The position numbers and the translations under genes were made by a program. A DNA stretch of 64,000 nt from Chrysomallon squamiferum (lineage: Eukaryota; Mollusca; Gastropoda; Neomphalida; Peltospiridae), in assembly GCA_012295275.1 (NCBI GenBank), contig CM022673.1, positions 5,447,811 through 5,511,810 on the forward strand, given 5' to 3'. This document shows positions 10,804 to 24,303 of this stretch, piece by piece. Positions within the stretch are counted from its first letter, which is position 1. Each line of letters begins with the position of its first letter. The notes beneath the pieces were generated by a model, which was not told the origin of the DNA, searched no databases, and was given only the letters and a program-made list of their open reading frames with translations.

Positions 10804-11726
10804 TCATGGTTTAACTTTCTCTGGTGTAGCGATGTCAGAATTTCCGTAATAAATATATCTGAATATTGAACCAGCCGTCGTGTTCCACGTTTTAATATCG
10901 GTCGGATTATGTTCTATCCCGTGTTGGCGAATCCACAGATGAACAACGTAGTTCTTCTCTTTGTAGTTGAAGAGATTTCCATCTTCATACAGCATCTTGA
11001 GTTCCTCAGGCATATAATTCGGTCTATGAAATGATTTCCGTTCTGTATGTATTAACTTAGGATATTTCAAGGCCAGGATCCCAGGCACCTGTACTGAATG
11101 ATACTGCCACCGGTTATCGTCGAACGTTTTGTATGCTTCGTGCCAAATCTTTAAGAATTCTGCCCACTTGACGCCAATGATAACTCCGTTGCAAATCGAA
11201 TTCTTCGATTCGTATCCCATCACCATGTCGTATTTAAGAAGAGGATCCAAAGGCTTGACGACAATAGCATCCAGGTCGAAGTACATTCCGCCATATTCCA
11301 AAATGACTTCCAGACGTACGATATCGGTTATGTGTTCGGCGACTTTCACAGGTCGACCATGTATTTCTTTGGGAGTTTTACGATGGATCAGAAACAGTTC
11401 TGGAATCTTTTCTTTTAATTCCTTGAAATAATCTCCTTCTGGAATAAGATCAAACCAAAAATAAATCCGTTCCGGTTTCACAAATTTATGGGCAGCTAGA
11501 ATGCTGATCAAGTGGTGAAATCGGAAATGGTTTTTCTGGGGCCCACCAAACCACGTGAAGTGCACCAATGACGGTATTACTCTTTTTTCGTGAACGATAT
11601 TCTTGTTTGTGTTGACAGGAGAATTGAGCATCTTATAAAACGTGTGATTGCGTTTGTATACGTAAAAGTTGGCAGCAGGATCTAGCTTGCATATGTTGTT
11701 CTCTATGCAGTTTTGAAGTGTCATTT
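10804..11726 (-). CDS. Glycosyltransferase copy B, exon 3: intact first GT domain, ending at a premature stop
   Basis: The exon starts after TTTTTCAG and is open through all of domain 1 (HFTWFGG, DIVRLEVILEYGG, YFDLDAIVVKPLDPLLK, CNGVIIG, HLWIRQHG) to TGA at 10804-10806. There a Ser codon (TCA) of the other copies is changed. With exons 1 and 2 the model is 363 residues: an anchor plus one complete DXD domain. Such proteins transfer a sugar from a nucleotide-sugar in the Golgi lumen (family knowledge); donor and acceptor cannot be told. It may be a functional single-domain enzyme or a pseudogene whose first half has not yet been hit. Confidence 0.65.
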
Positions 11727-12144
11727 CTGAAAAAGAAAACAATTAAAAAAATAAAGATACCAGTTACACAAGTATGCCAGAGAAATAAGACGCAAGCAAA
11801 ACTAAGAATAATATTAGTATCTTGAAACTTAACTGATGTATCTAGAAAGATAGTAATCCAAATACCAATATGATATTTTGGCCATAATAATTAAATTGAA
11901 AAACAGTTATTCTAAATCGATAATGTTACCCCAGCTTTACATAAAAAGACTAGTGTAAATTAATTTTATATCACTGGAAAGAATTACTTTATTTGTTCCT
12001 AGCTACCCATTTAAGCGATGGTAATAAAAATATAAACTATGTCAATAAAATAACAAGTTCGTTACGATGAATGGAAGCTGATATTTTTCTTAATGACCTC
12101 ATTACGTAGATTAGAAATAAATTTCACAACATTAAATTTCTTAC

Positions 12145-12309
12145 TTCTGAGTGTGTTGTCAGTGGTAGTTTCTCCCAGAGTTATGTACATATATTTTATT
12201 TTTGTGTTGTCTATGAAGAATATATAAACAGTAAGAAGATGAACGGCAGCGAAAAACAGAATCGCAAAGAAAAGTCGATTCACTCGAAATAGTGAAGCTT
12301 TTTGGTTAC
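12145..12309 (-). CDS. Glycosyltransferase copy B, exon 2 (membrane anchor)
   Basis: 165 bp with the same acceptor, donor (A|GTAAGA) and phase as the other copies. It encodes NQKASLFRVNRLFFAILFF and the following anchor. GTG stands where copy A has ATG, which supports a start in exon 1. Confidence 0.75.
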
Positions 12310-12409
12310 CTGCAAAAACAAAAATTAAATATGTTAAATTAAGGTATCATCAATATAATTATTATTATTATTATTCTTTTTGTTGTTGTTGTTGTTGTGG
12401 CAGCTGCTG

Positions 12410-12600
12410 CTGCTGCTTTTCTTGTTACAGTTATTACTATTTTATCATTATCGTCATCAAAGTAATTATTGTTGTTGTTGTTATAATAATTATTATATAT
12501 GCATGCATACATACATACAGAGAGACAGATAGACGCACATACTCTATAACTGACTCAGTTATTCTTTCGTAGTGTTTAAACTGGATCGAAGAAAAATGAA

Positions 12601-12656
<56 letters not shown>

Positions 12657-12745
12657 CGCGTTTTGGCGTGCCGTCTGCAATAAACGAGAAGGATGCAGTT
12701 TTAAGCCACACCTATCTTTAATCTGTTCACTCAATTGTAAAGATT
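12410..12745. repeat. Dispersed repeat in copy B intron 1 (also 51295-51618, inverted at 42355-42632)
   Basis: The block contains TTAAACTGGATCGAAGA, an ATT tract, GCGTTTTGGCGTG and CAGTTTTAAGCCACACC. It is present in copies B and C and absent from A and D. A clear reverse-complement copy lies in the middle region. Between the inverted and direct copies the short frame LHLSEQ(I/V)KD.CGLK is recognisable, perhaps an old element-encoded peptide. Confidence 0.7.
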
Positions 12746-12923
12746 TTTTAATTAATCGATAACGTTTCGTCTGCATATTTGCAATGGAATTCTCTAAATT
12801 TATTTCTAGTAGTTCTTTTACACACAGTGTTCTTTTTTATCCTTTCCAGTAAAAAACAAAGGTGTACTCAAAAGGATTGACAAAATAAATTATTACTGAA
12901 GAACGCAGAAATAGGTTGGGTAT

Positions 12924-12974
<51 letters not shown>

Positions 12975-13037
12975 TTTGTGTATTATTGGCTGATGATTGT
13001 TACTATTGAAGCTTCAAAATATGTTTTGTTTTAGAGA

Positions 13038-13100
13038 GAATTAAAGAGAGAAATCATAGAAAAACAGAGAAAGAGAGAGTGTGGATGTAGTGAGATTAAA
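13038..13100 (+). mobile_element. Short pogo/Tigger transposase remnant in copy B intron
   Basis: GAATTAAAG(AGA)GAAATCATAGAAAAACA matches the Tigger-like coding remnant at 61710-61740 almost base for base and can be read as EIIEK. It sits where the other copies carry the GA tract. The match is short, so a GA-rich coincidence is not fully excluded. Confidence 0.4.
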
Positions 13101-14978
13101 ATAGTGTTTTGACATTTTGTTTGAGCAGGGAATCTTTAATACATTTTTATCTCTAAACAAAACGCACAATTAAAATAATTTGTCTTTAACGAAGATAAAT
13201 AAACTAATAACAATATAATCATTTAGCTTCTGTTTTATTTTATTTTTAGGAAATAGAGAATAATGAGAAACAATAAAATATGGGGTGTTTTTTAGAAATA
13301 TTAACGCAGTAGTCTGAGTTTATTTAGTAGTAGATAAAACCAGAGTATATAAATAAATGAATTTCATTTTAGAGCGGTCCTACGGGACAGACATTAAGTG
13401 ACGATACCAGACTTTAAATAAGGAAAGGATTTAATACAATTATGCTTTAGTGTTTTAAATCCGAACCAAATATTAACTTTGTTAAAATCATTTAAATGTA
13501 TCTGTTGACTGTCTGAAAATAATGAATTGTTTATAGAGCATGAATTCCAATTTCTAATTCGGTCCGTTTGGTCATTCACAGTGAAAGACCTAGATCTGTA
13601 TACTTTGATACAGCGATAATGTTGTTGATAGGTAACATTCGAAGGATAAAAACAAATGTATTCGTCTATTTGTATGTTCACTGAAGGTCAGAAGAAATAA
13701 AAAGTTTTCATAAAATCGTGACTGTGTGATTATGTCAAGTGACATTCCCAAAGCAAAAACATTTTTATCTACCTGGTTATTATTCACTTTAAAATGAGTT
13801 TGAAATAATCACACCAGCAGCTGGGCAGATTATTAATTTTTTTAAGGCCAAAAATGTTAGAGCACCATGGCAAGATGGAGTAGCAACAAAGCAAATACTT
13901 TTTCCAAAGAAAAGACGTCAAGAATTTTGTTTTTTCAAATGCTCGAAGACAAACATTTCTTTCAAAATAAATACTACAAGCAAGTTAATTTTCAATGTGG
14001 TTTCATAGAAGTCATTGACGTTGCCACAGGTTTTGGTTACATTACGGCATTTAACTTTACAAAACAACGTTCGTGTCAATGATTTATAATGATTTTAAAA
14101 TATCTCTGCACAGCTGACGGAAGACTTACTAATATTCTAAACTGAAATTTCTATTTAACAAATAAATGACAAATAAGGACATTATTACAAAATCTGAAGG
14201 AGAAATATTTTACTTTACTACTACAATGAAAACTACAGTAACAGCTCGACCCGTCATAGCTTATAGGAAAACCTAAACCTAACGTACTTCTACACGATTT
14301 TCTGAATAAAGACAGCTTGACAAAAATATATTTACGAATAAATTTAGTAAAACGTCTTTTCAAACATATTTTAAAATGTTCTAAGTATATATTTTAGAGA
14401 TTATATATATACACACATTATATTAGAAATAGTTTTAAAAAGATATTTAAATGTCTTGTGAACATATTTTAAAATTTTCTAGGTATATATTTTAGGGATT
14501 ATAAAGGTTACATTCTAAATAGTTTTTGATAACGTTTTTAAAATTATATTAGAAATATTTGTTTTTAAATGTCAGACTGTAATTTGTGTAATTGATGAAC
14601 CTTTCTGTTTATAATTTTAAAATATATTTCCATACCAATGTAAACATTTGTGTCAAATATGAAACTCTAGTAAACCTCTAAGTATATATATGCTATCACT
14701 GGACATAAAAAATATTTTTGAATGTAAACATTTTTTGTCTTGTAAAACAATTTCATTATTACGGAGACTGAACAAACTGATTTCATTATCGTAAAAATGT
14801 TTGTGTCTGCTGCTGAAATATACTGGTTAATTGACTGACTGATTGTGAAAGAACAACTGGCGACAGCCAACACAGCAACGCGAATTTAACGACATCTTCG
14901 TAATTTATGAAAGACTAAGGTTTTTCAATCTGCGGTTAATTGTTGTTGTTCATCCAACTATCATGCCTTAAATCTTTA

Positions 14979-15021
<43 letters not shown>

Positions 15022-15452
15022 TATTTTATATGCCTGTTTACTGCCGTGTTACTGAAGATTTTCAATTTGTTAATTAGTTATTAATACACAATATTTCAAA
15101 AATTTAATAAACTAAAGACCATGTCATATAAATCATAGTTTAACTGATTATACCAACTCTAACAAAATAATATCTTAATATTGACGATTTTTTTTCTTCA
15201 GATTTTGTATATAGTGTGCCTTCATTTTTTTTAAAATTAATTAATTAATAAATAAAATAAATAAATACTAACAATAAAACAATAATGAAAATACATATAT
15301 AAATTACATAGATACATAAATATACGGCTGCACACACAAACATACATAAATAAACACTGGCACATTCATACATATATACATACATGTGCATAGTCAGTAT
15401 TTGCCATAGTTCTATCATTTCTGTTAATATATGTGAACATATATAGATATAT

Positions 15453-15513
<61 letters not shown>

Positions 15514-15583
15514 GACATTCATACTTATATACATACACATATATACATATATATAAATAAATAAATAAAATTAAAAAACTTAC

Positions 15584-15587
15584 TCAT
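15584..15587 (-). CDS. Glycosyltransferase copy B, exon 1: ATG A
   Basis: ATTATGA|GTAAGT on the minus strand is identical to copies A and C at the start codon and donor. It supplies the start that exon 2 (GTG at the apparent start) lacks. Confidence 0.65.
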
Positions 15588-15668
15588 AATCTTGTGTTTA
15601 GGTAACAATCCAAACAACTATTAATTTCTTTGTTTCTTTTTTATTTTATTTATTTATTTTTTTTTATT

Positions 15669-15937
15669 TGAATTGCATTTTGTTTCCAATATTTATTGTT
15701 CCATAAAAAGATATTTCACATCTGTTGCCTCTCGGGTTTTTTTGATTATGAGTGTGTGTGTCTCTCTGTGTTGGCGTGCGAGATCGGTTTCAAACAGGAC
15801 ACAAAGACTAGCTGTTGATATTTCTGTTGTTCACCTCGGTCACGTTACAACGAGCAGACCACTAAAAATACAGTGCCAAATATAAAGATGCGGTGCTATC
15901 CTCCTGTGAAAAAAATATAGAGAGTAGGTTTGTAGCA
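15669..15937 (-). promoter_or_regulatory. Conserved 5' flank / putative promoter of copy B
   Basis: Near-identical to 7886-8148 and in the same position relative to exon 1. Function is inferred from conservation only. Confidence 0.4.
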
Positions 15938-16790
15938 AAAGTGTTGGCTTTAGAATCCAGAGATTTTAGCGATACAGGTGTAAGAAATAAAAAACCCTTT
16001 CTTATTAATTACCAGTCCAGCTCTCGCTAATAATGACAGCGATAAAAGAAACGAAATGGAAACGTAGTCTTTTCAAAAGAGAACTACGAAATAACGATAC
16101 CCGGAGAAATTGAAGAACTGGAAATGACGTCAAACACTAGCGCCACCGGAAATGACGAATCTGTTTCCCGCTGACGTCGCTAATACTGTGCTCCTGTTAT
16201 ATGTGTACTTCAAAAGCAGACAAAAAAAAAAAATAATAATAATAAAATAATAATAATAATAATAAAATATAATAAAATGATAATAAAAATATAAATAATA
16301 ATAATAATAATAAAGAAAAAAAAAAAAAAAAAAAAAACGATTATACCATGGCCATATTAAGTAACTATAGGTCTAAAACACTTTGTCAAGAGAACTTCGC
16401 ATATGATGATTCGATAAACCAAGTGGAAGTGATATTAAACATATCATTTAATTCATTCTCATTATTATATGTATTAAAATATTCTAGAGAAAGTTATGAT
16501 TCAATATCACAAGTGTCAATTTTAATTAGGTGCTTAACCTGAACAAATTCATGTAACTTTATTTATAGAAAACAACAGCAGCAGCAGCAGCAGCAACAAC
16601 AAAACAAATTACTCTGTTTTAAACGTTTTAATGAGAAAGTAATGTTATAATAAAAAAAAATAATAAATAAAATAAAATAAAATAAAATAAATGTATTATA
16701 AATAAATAAAGAAAGAAAAATAAGAAGAAAAATAAGAAGTAGAAAACAGGAAGGGGAAATAATCTCTGCTTCTTACTTTACAAGAGTTAC
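15938..16790. repeat. Partial third repeat unit without a glycosyltransferase
   Basis: Homology to 1-845 and 8151-8830 continues through the A-rich and CAG/CAA tracts and stops sharply after ACTTTACAAGAGTTAC. This is the right edge of the left array. Confidence 0.8.
15954..16174 (+). pseudogene. Decayed full-length copy of the neighbour's terminal exon
   Basis: It begins after the acceptor-like GGCTTTAG and aligns with 1-205. It carries stops early (TAATAA near 16026) and indels, so it cannot encode the tail. It shows where the exon begins in the intact gene. Confidence 0.7.
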
Positions 16791-17037
16791 GTTTCTTCTT
16801 ATTTCCTTTACTAGGTGGTAATCGAGCCTAGCAACATTTCTTTGTTTCTTTCACCATCCCTTCCTTTCTTTCATTTTTTCTTTATTTTTTTTTTTTTTAT
16901 AATGTTAGAGCCAGGTCAATGAATACATTTCGCACTGAGTCAGGTTAGGCTAACAAGTAAAAACACGAATAACTTTCGTTATATTGCGGAACAACAGCAA
17001 ACTGTTCATTTTACCTTTTTGAATTATAATATTAAAT

Positions 17038-17076
<39 letters not shown>

Positions 17077-17515
17077 AACAACATCAAACAGAAGACAGAA
17101 CGAATAACTGAATATCAAAGATAGAAATAAGTAAATAAGTAAGTAAAGCATCGAAATAATAACATAAATTCTCGTTCTAGTAATATAAACCAAATAAAAT
17201 GAATATCTATCTATCTATCTATCTACCTATCTATCTATCTATACATACGAATTACTTTGTAATAATGATACAGTGTTACTTGAAATAATAGTTAAGTATA
17301 TTCAGAAGTAATAACATAAGTAGTGGGTGTAATGATATAAAAAACAGATGAAATATATGTCATTTCCGTAACTAGACTCCTTTTCAAATGAAGCAAAATC
17401 AATTAATCGCCGAGCAAAACAGATCTGGGCGAGGAGTCAGAAGTTCCGACTATAAAGACGCAAAATCCTCGATTCTATAGTATTTATATTTTAAGTTTTT
17501 TTAATAAAATATTTG

Positions 17516-17520
<5 letters not shown>

Positions 17521-17579
<59 letters not shown>

Positions 17580-17592
17580 TAATAATAATAAT
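17521..17592. repeat. (AAT)n microsatellite
   Basis: An almost uninterrupted AAT array. Confidence 0.95.
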
Positions 17593-18063
17593 CATTAATA
17601 ATAATTAATATTGATTCAGTGTGTTACTTGAAATGTATCAATGTGTATGGATGAGGTATGAGAACATAACCACAACGTGAGAGAACCCACGAATTTACAG
17701 CTTGTGTTGTATAGGTAACATCATACGACATAACTCTGATACAAATCAACTTAAAAGTCTGAGTCAATGTGAATTCAGATGTTCTTGTTTAATTATTATT
17801 ATTTTTTTTTTTTTTTTTTATTAATTATTATTTAATTAATTAATGTATTTATTTATTTGTTTGTTTATTTATTTATTTATTTATTTATTTATTGATTTTC
17901 CCCTACAATGATTTATAAACTTATGTCGAAGATTTTGAAATATTCTTTTCATAACAGGCGGAAAGATACCATAAATTGCGCCAACGACTGATTTCTAACA
18001 TTTAAACTGCAATGAAATTATTTTTCACAACTCGATTCATTCCTCGCTGTAGTGTAACAAAAA

Positions 18064-18375
18064 AAACTACTACTACTACTACTACTACTAGTATCACTGC
18101 AGTTACTGCTACTACTTCTACTTCTTCTACTGCTACTACTACTGTTATTATTACTACTACTATTATTATTATTATTTTGGTGCTGCTATCGCTACTATTA
18201 TTACTATTTCTACTACTACTGCTATTACAGTTATTACAAGTACTGTTACTGCTATTCCTACTACTACAATTATTGTTACTCGTACTACAAATATTACTAT
18301 TATTATTACTACTACTACTAATAATAATAGCAACTATTGAATACTGCTGTTGCTACTGTTGTTGCTGCTACTACC
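18064..18375. repeat. Imperfect TAC/ATT trinucleotide tract
   Basis: Interrupted trinucleotide array; the open frames across it encode only runs of Thr, Leu or Tyr. Confidence 0.85.
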
Positions 18376-18708
18376 GGTGCTTAAAAGATCAAAAACAAAT
18401 ATTGTAATGACCTATATATTTGTTTATTTCAAACACACATAAAAATAGTCTGGGTCATTTGTGTCAAAACAGGCGTTACCTTGACTTTCTCACCCAGAAT
18501 CAGTGAACGATAACGAAGCCTAGGGTAAGGTATGGGAAGCAGGTCAGAGTCCAAAGTTCACTAACATAAAACTCTAAACTGTCTCTTTTCTTCTATAAAT
18601 AATGAAGTTATTATAAACTGAATTTTGAATTTATCAGTGATGATGGTGTTTTGAATACTGTTAACTTTTTTTTTAACTGAATTTAAAATAATTATTGTCC
18701 AAGATCAT

Positions 18709-18756
<48 letters not shown>

Positions 18757-19402
18757 AGTATTTGATCATCTTTCAACATTAACATAATGAAACCAATTAC
18801 ATAGTCAAAGATTTAACTCATTTTTTTTTTTTTTTTTTTTTTATTAGATTAGCTAGTAAATGGATTATTGTTTGAAATAAACATATATGAATTTTAAGGT
18901 CTCTTTTGGTCCGATTTGGCCATTTTTCAGTGACAAAGTATCCATAAAAGCCAATGCGCAATTTTAATCTAGAAAATGTAAAATTCCGATTGATTTATTT
19001 CACATTTGACTGTTTTAAATGTCGTGACAATATAAGATGAACGCAGAAGATAAGAAACCTGTCGCAAAATCTAAGCCAGTAATTATGTACGGTCAATTTC
19101 TGTTTGATTGATTCAAATGTCTTGACTATTTTTGTAATAGATATGTTCTGATATCTTACATAATCTGAACTGTTTGCGCACAATAGAGTCAAAATGTTAT
19201 AGAATTAGATATTTTCCTATCTTACAAAATCTGAATTGTTTGATCATACTGGGATCAAAATGTTTTTGTCTTGCCCGCTGTTCTGTAATAAATATTATAA
19301 TTATGTATAATAATTCTCTCGGATAAATTAACCGTTCGTAAATTTAAACGAGAATTATTGTTTTGAATATATTTATTTCATTCTCTGATAAAAAAGATGC
19401 TG

Positions 19403-19493
<91 letters not shown>

Positions 19494-20044
19494 ATAATAC
19501 AATATAATATAACATAATAAAAAATATATATATATTTTGTTTTTAAAAATAAAAAAAACAAATGAATGTAAAAAAATTACTTAGAATGACCTACTCGTAA
19601 ACTGAAATGCAAAGATACTTTGTAAAGATATAAAAAAAAAAAAATTAGACACACAGTTTGACATATTATTCAAATAACCTTTGTCAGACACAATATCGTT
19701 TCAGAATTGAGCCTAAAAAAAAATCGAGAATTTGTTTTTCCAAATCGTATTTGTGAACCAACTGCACCAAACAAATTTAAATACTAAAAAGTTCGTACCT
19801 TTTTTAATTATTTGACTAGCAATCTTGAATTTTTTATTAGTGAAATCAGGAAACTTTTATTTTTTTACTTTTGTTTATTATTATTTTTATTATTTTTCCC
19901 TACAGAAAAATGACTTTTGAGTACGTATATCCATGTGACGAACAAACTGCTTTTTAAATTAACTACTTGAAAAGTAATACTTAGGTCACGATATTCATTT
20001 ACAAATAATCAAATTCATTACGTTGTCACAGAGGAAGAGAAGGA

Positions 20045-20075
20045 TATAAATAGGAGGCGCTGATCATGAACACTC
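20045..20075 (+). promoter_or_regulatory. Possible orphan TATA promoter
   Basis: TATAAATAGG followed by GGCGC and, about 20 bases on, ATGAACACTCAATCTG. The geometry fits a TATA core promoter, but the reading frame after the ATG is only about 30 codons and no gene is recognised downstream. Confidence 0.2.
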
Positions 20076-20478
20076 AATCTGCTGAAGCCAATCAGAGCGT
20101 GTCTGTACATTATGTCACGGTAACATGTTGTTTTATGGCTTGTTTATGTTTAAGTTAGGCTTTTACTATTTTGGTAATTTTTAAAACGCGTTTTCAGACT
20201 ATTATGAAAATATATATATATATTTAAAATGATATAATTATAACAATAAGCAAATACAAAACTATATTAATGGTCTTTTTAAAAGTCAATTTCATTTCGA
20301 TTTGGCCATTTCCCATTAACACATCCAAGCGAACGCAAAAATACTGATAGCGACACGCATTTTACCTGACTACAGTATTATCAGAACACACACACACACA
20401 CACACACACGCACGCATAAATTATATACGTACAAACATATACTCATACACAAAAACACAGACACGCATATATATATAT

Positions 20479-20509
<31 letters not shown>

Positions 20510-21179
20510 TATATATAAACATGTATGTTACTTCATATCAAATCAAAAACGTTTTCAAAGGAACTGATAACAGCAGTGTCCGGCATTACTATGCGATGCG
20601 TAACAAGAGTTTAGAGTTTAGAACGGGAAAGTGTTTATTACCTGCTGGATTATTGTAATTACTTTTACCGGGCTCCACAGAATGGCAGTCGAGGCAGAAG
20701 GTTTAACGTAATCTCATAACTGATGACAGCTTGCTAATAATGGAACGTGAAGATGGCAGTAAATAAAATAAAGACACCTATTAAGAAAGACCAATAACAA
20801 GCAGCAAACATGGATTAAATAGGCAAAACGAGGACATTAAAATTTTTTTTTTTTTTAAATTGTCATTTTATTTATTAAATAAAATTTTCCTTTGCACTTA
20901 GAAAACAAGACGCAGTAGACTGCTTGAAAAGGAATGTTGAGTAATTAGGAAGTAAAACATCTGTTGTGAAGTGAATATCGCTGTAATATAGTTTTTCACT
21001 AATCGTAGGTAACGAAAATTCTTTTTACATGATGCGGTAAAAAAAAAAAAAAAAAAAAATAGAAACAAACAAAAAAACAACTAAAAAAAAAAAAAATGTA
21101 GTTTCATCTTTCTTCTACGTGCAGAAAAGCACACAAGAAAACATCGCAAATATCCCAGTCGCACTCTCCTTCGCAAAAA

Positions 21180-21490
21180 AAATAAAAAAATAAATAAATA
21201 AATAAATATAATAAAATAAAATAAAATAATTAAATATAATAAAATAAAATATTAAATAAATAAATAAATAAAATAAAATAAAATAAAATAAATAAATAAA
21301 TAAAATAAAATAAAATAAATAAATAAATAAAATAAAATAAAATAAAATAAATAAATAAATAAATAAATAAAATAAAATAAAATAAAATAAATAAATAAAT
21401 AAATAAAATAAATAAATAAATAAATAAATAAATATAATAAAATAAAATAAAATAAAATAAATAAAAATAAAATAAATAAATAAATAAACA
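21180..21490. repeat. (AAAT/AAAAT)n tract, about 310 bp
   Basis: Mixed AAAT and AAAAT units; the long open frames across it on the minus strand (F/Y/I/L only) are artefacts. Confidence 0.95.
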
Positions 21491-21827
21491 TCCAATTTGT
21501 GTATTTATGTTTCTGCTGTTAAATATATATTTTGTGGAGCGTCTGTGCACGGTCGCTTGCCTATCACGTGAGAGAAGAACTGATTTCTTTGTTAAAACTT
21601 GGTCTGCTGAGTAACGAGGAATTCGCGGAACCAGTCGTATGAGGCCTCCCTATTCATTTTATGCCCGTTCTAACCAGAGCCTCACGACTGCTTTGTCAAA
21701 GACCTTGGCATGTGTTGTCATGTTCACGAGGAAAGGTATTCAAAGAGGTTTTCTTTCTGTCAATTAGTAATGGAAGTCTATTATAGCATAAAAACTGTGT
21801 TGAAGTATATACATTTATATCTGTCTA

Positions 21828-21882
<55 letters not shown>

Positions 21883-22957
21883 CATATATTTCAGTAAAAC
21901 TGGATATGGAAAACGTATTTTTTCAATTCCTGTACCTTTTTACGTCATGTTGTATGTGAGAGGTGAGTAGGGGGGGGCTCTGTGTAAAAATGTCTTGAAA
22001 CTTTCTCTCTAAACAAAATGAAATTATGGAGTCGAATATTCTTTTATTTTACATACATACATACATACATATATACCTTGTTTACAGATATAACTTTTGT
22101 CATTGATATAGGAACAGACATAAACACACAACATACAACCGTTACAGCGTTATTCAGTAAGTCAATATTTGCTTTACACGAAGTGGAGAGTGGGACAACT
22201 AGACTTGCAGACATCAGAAGCTTTCAGCCTATTATTCATTCCAAAAAAACCAACAACATAATCTAACGTTATTTTCATATATGACAATTTTGTTTGCAGG
22301 TAAGATTAGGATCATAGATGAGATTGAGAATTTAAAAAAAAAAAAAAAAAATGTTTGTAAAGCTTAAGCCAAAAAGTTGCAGATCGTTCTTAAAAATGCC
22401 AGATCAAGTAAAAGAAAAATAATAACGAAAGATCAAGAAAAACGATAAATCAGGGTTCTAAAACAACCCACGCGAGGTTGGCTCGTTTTGTAAAGTGTGT
22501 AAATATGAACGTGCTGAGAGAGATTACCTGCTTCTACAGTTTAGTGACGTTTAAGAATTCTCTGCAGTGAGTTAAGCAAAATCATTCAAATTAAAGACCG
22601 AATTTATGAATTGTGATCATCGTGCGTGTAAGTTTTAAACGGGGACAAAGTGTCGCATTTTATCATGCAAGCTTGTACCTTATCACAAACCAGTCTTATA
22701 GTTTATGTATCTTACCACTTACTTAGGATTACACCATATCAGGTATTTTTCACAAATGGAATGTGTGTGTGTGTGTTACGTTAAAAAAAAATAAAATAAA
22801 ATAAAATAAAATAAAATAAAATAAATAAACTAACAAACCACATAATTGTTATTAATATTAAAATAGCTTCCATCATCAAACATGGCGTATGGGCAATGTG
22901 TAATTTCAAGAATTAGGTGAAATAAAGAAACAGTTTTTAACGCTCAGATGTTTACCA

Positions 22958-23270
22958 AAGTATAAAACACCATCGCATTCGTATATACCATTGTGTAAGA
23001 AAGGTGTGAGAAAACAACAACAGCAGCAACAACAACAACAACAACAAACAAACAAAAACTGAGAATAATTCACATGATGAAAGAATTGCATCAACTGAAT
23101 CATTAGCAAGTCAAAGTATAAAACACCATCGCATTCGTATATACCATTGCATAAGAAACGTATGAGAAAACAACAACAGCAGAACAACAACAAAAACAAC
23201 AACAAACAAACAAAAACTGAGAATAATTCACATGATGAAAGAACTGCAGTAACTGAATCATTAACAAGTC
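22958..23270. repeat. Local tandem duplication, two units of about 155 bp
   Basis: Both units contain AAAGTATAAAACACCATCGC, a CAA-rich run, and ACTGAGAATAATTCACATGA. The second unit differs by a few substitutions and indels. Confidence 0.85.
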
Positions 23271-24200
23271 GTGAAAATGAACAGATGAAAAGAATGACAG
23301 AAAATCAGACTGAAGGAAACTGGCGTCTTCCAACAGGCTGCCCAGTTTCCAGACAGACCTAAATGCATCACAAAGAAATTGAAGGAATTCGAATGAAAAC
23401 AAAAACCAAGCAAGTAGCCAGGGCAGAACAGTTTGATATACTTGAAATAGGCGGAAGGAAACCAGTTGCTGATGAACTCGGAGATTAGATATTGGCCATT
23501 TTAACATCACTGTTGAATATCCAAAGCAATACCACAAAAACCGCAATTATGATAACTGAGGTGCCAAAGAAAAAAATACGTTTTTGACGTTACATCTGAT
23601 GTTAACGTGTCCGGTACAAATTATTCCACGTGTCCATCTTCTGATGCTAATAGCAAGTAAATATCTCCGTAACACACAGGCTTGTAAAATATTATTATCC
23701 AATTCTAAAATCACGTGATTTGCCATGTGTCTCAATGACATTCATGCATGAGTGCAAACTTTAAAATAATCAATTTTTTTTTTTTTTTTTTTTTACATAT
23801 ATATATATATATATATAAAATGAAAGTTTAATAATATCAGAACATGTTTATAAAACAGTTATGTTTTAACTACCAGCGATTATGTATAAATATTCCTTAG
23901 GTGACAAAATACGAGTGGTATTTTGTAGAATTTTCAATAATTTATTTCGTCATGTCCTGTCGACCATTTAAGTACGTCATTGTATTTTAAACGCATTTGT
24001 CTAACTTAGTGGACTTGTTTGTATGCGTGTTCTGGTATTTACATGCGGCTAAGGGAGAAACACCCGTTAGAGAATCAAGTTACAGTGACTCTGCTTCTGA
24101 ATTAGTGTAACTTAATTTACCTTCTTTTAGTGAGAAAGAAAGAAAAAGCAGGTTCAGACAGAGAGTGTGAAAGGGCGAGAAGAAGAGAAACCGAGAGATG

Positions 24201-24303
<103 letters not shown>

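Larger units (their letters stand above)
8151..15937. repeat. Tandem duplication unit B
   Basis: Same order of parts as unit A: neighbour exon fragment, 3' flank, glycosyltransferase copy B, 5' flank. Relative to A it carries the segment at 12410-12745 and lacks the block at 6360-6510. Confidence 0.85.

Noticed and set aside
13867..14082. 71-codon plus-strand frame in copy B intron
   Set aside because: It is not conserved as a frame in A, C or D and lies inside a minus-strand intron.
21115..21550. Hydrophobic minus-strand frames rich in F, Y, L and I
   Set aside because: Pure consequence of the AAAT/AAAAT repeat; no start context, splice sites or domain.
23103..23546. 147-residue minus-strand frame with Cys-rich middle
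   Set aside because: The Cys runs come from the CAA/GTT tract and the rest has no recognisable motif; the frame crosses the local duplication.
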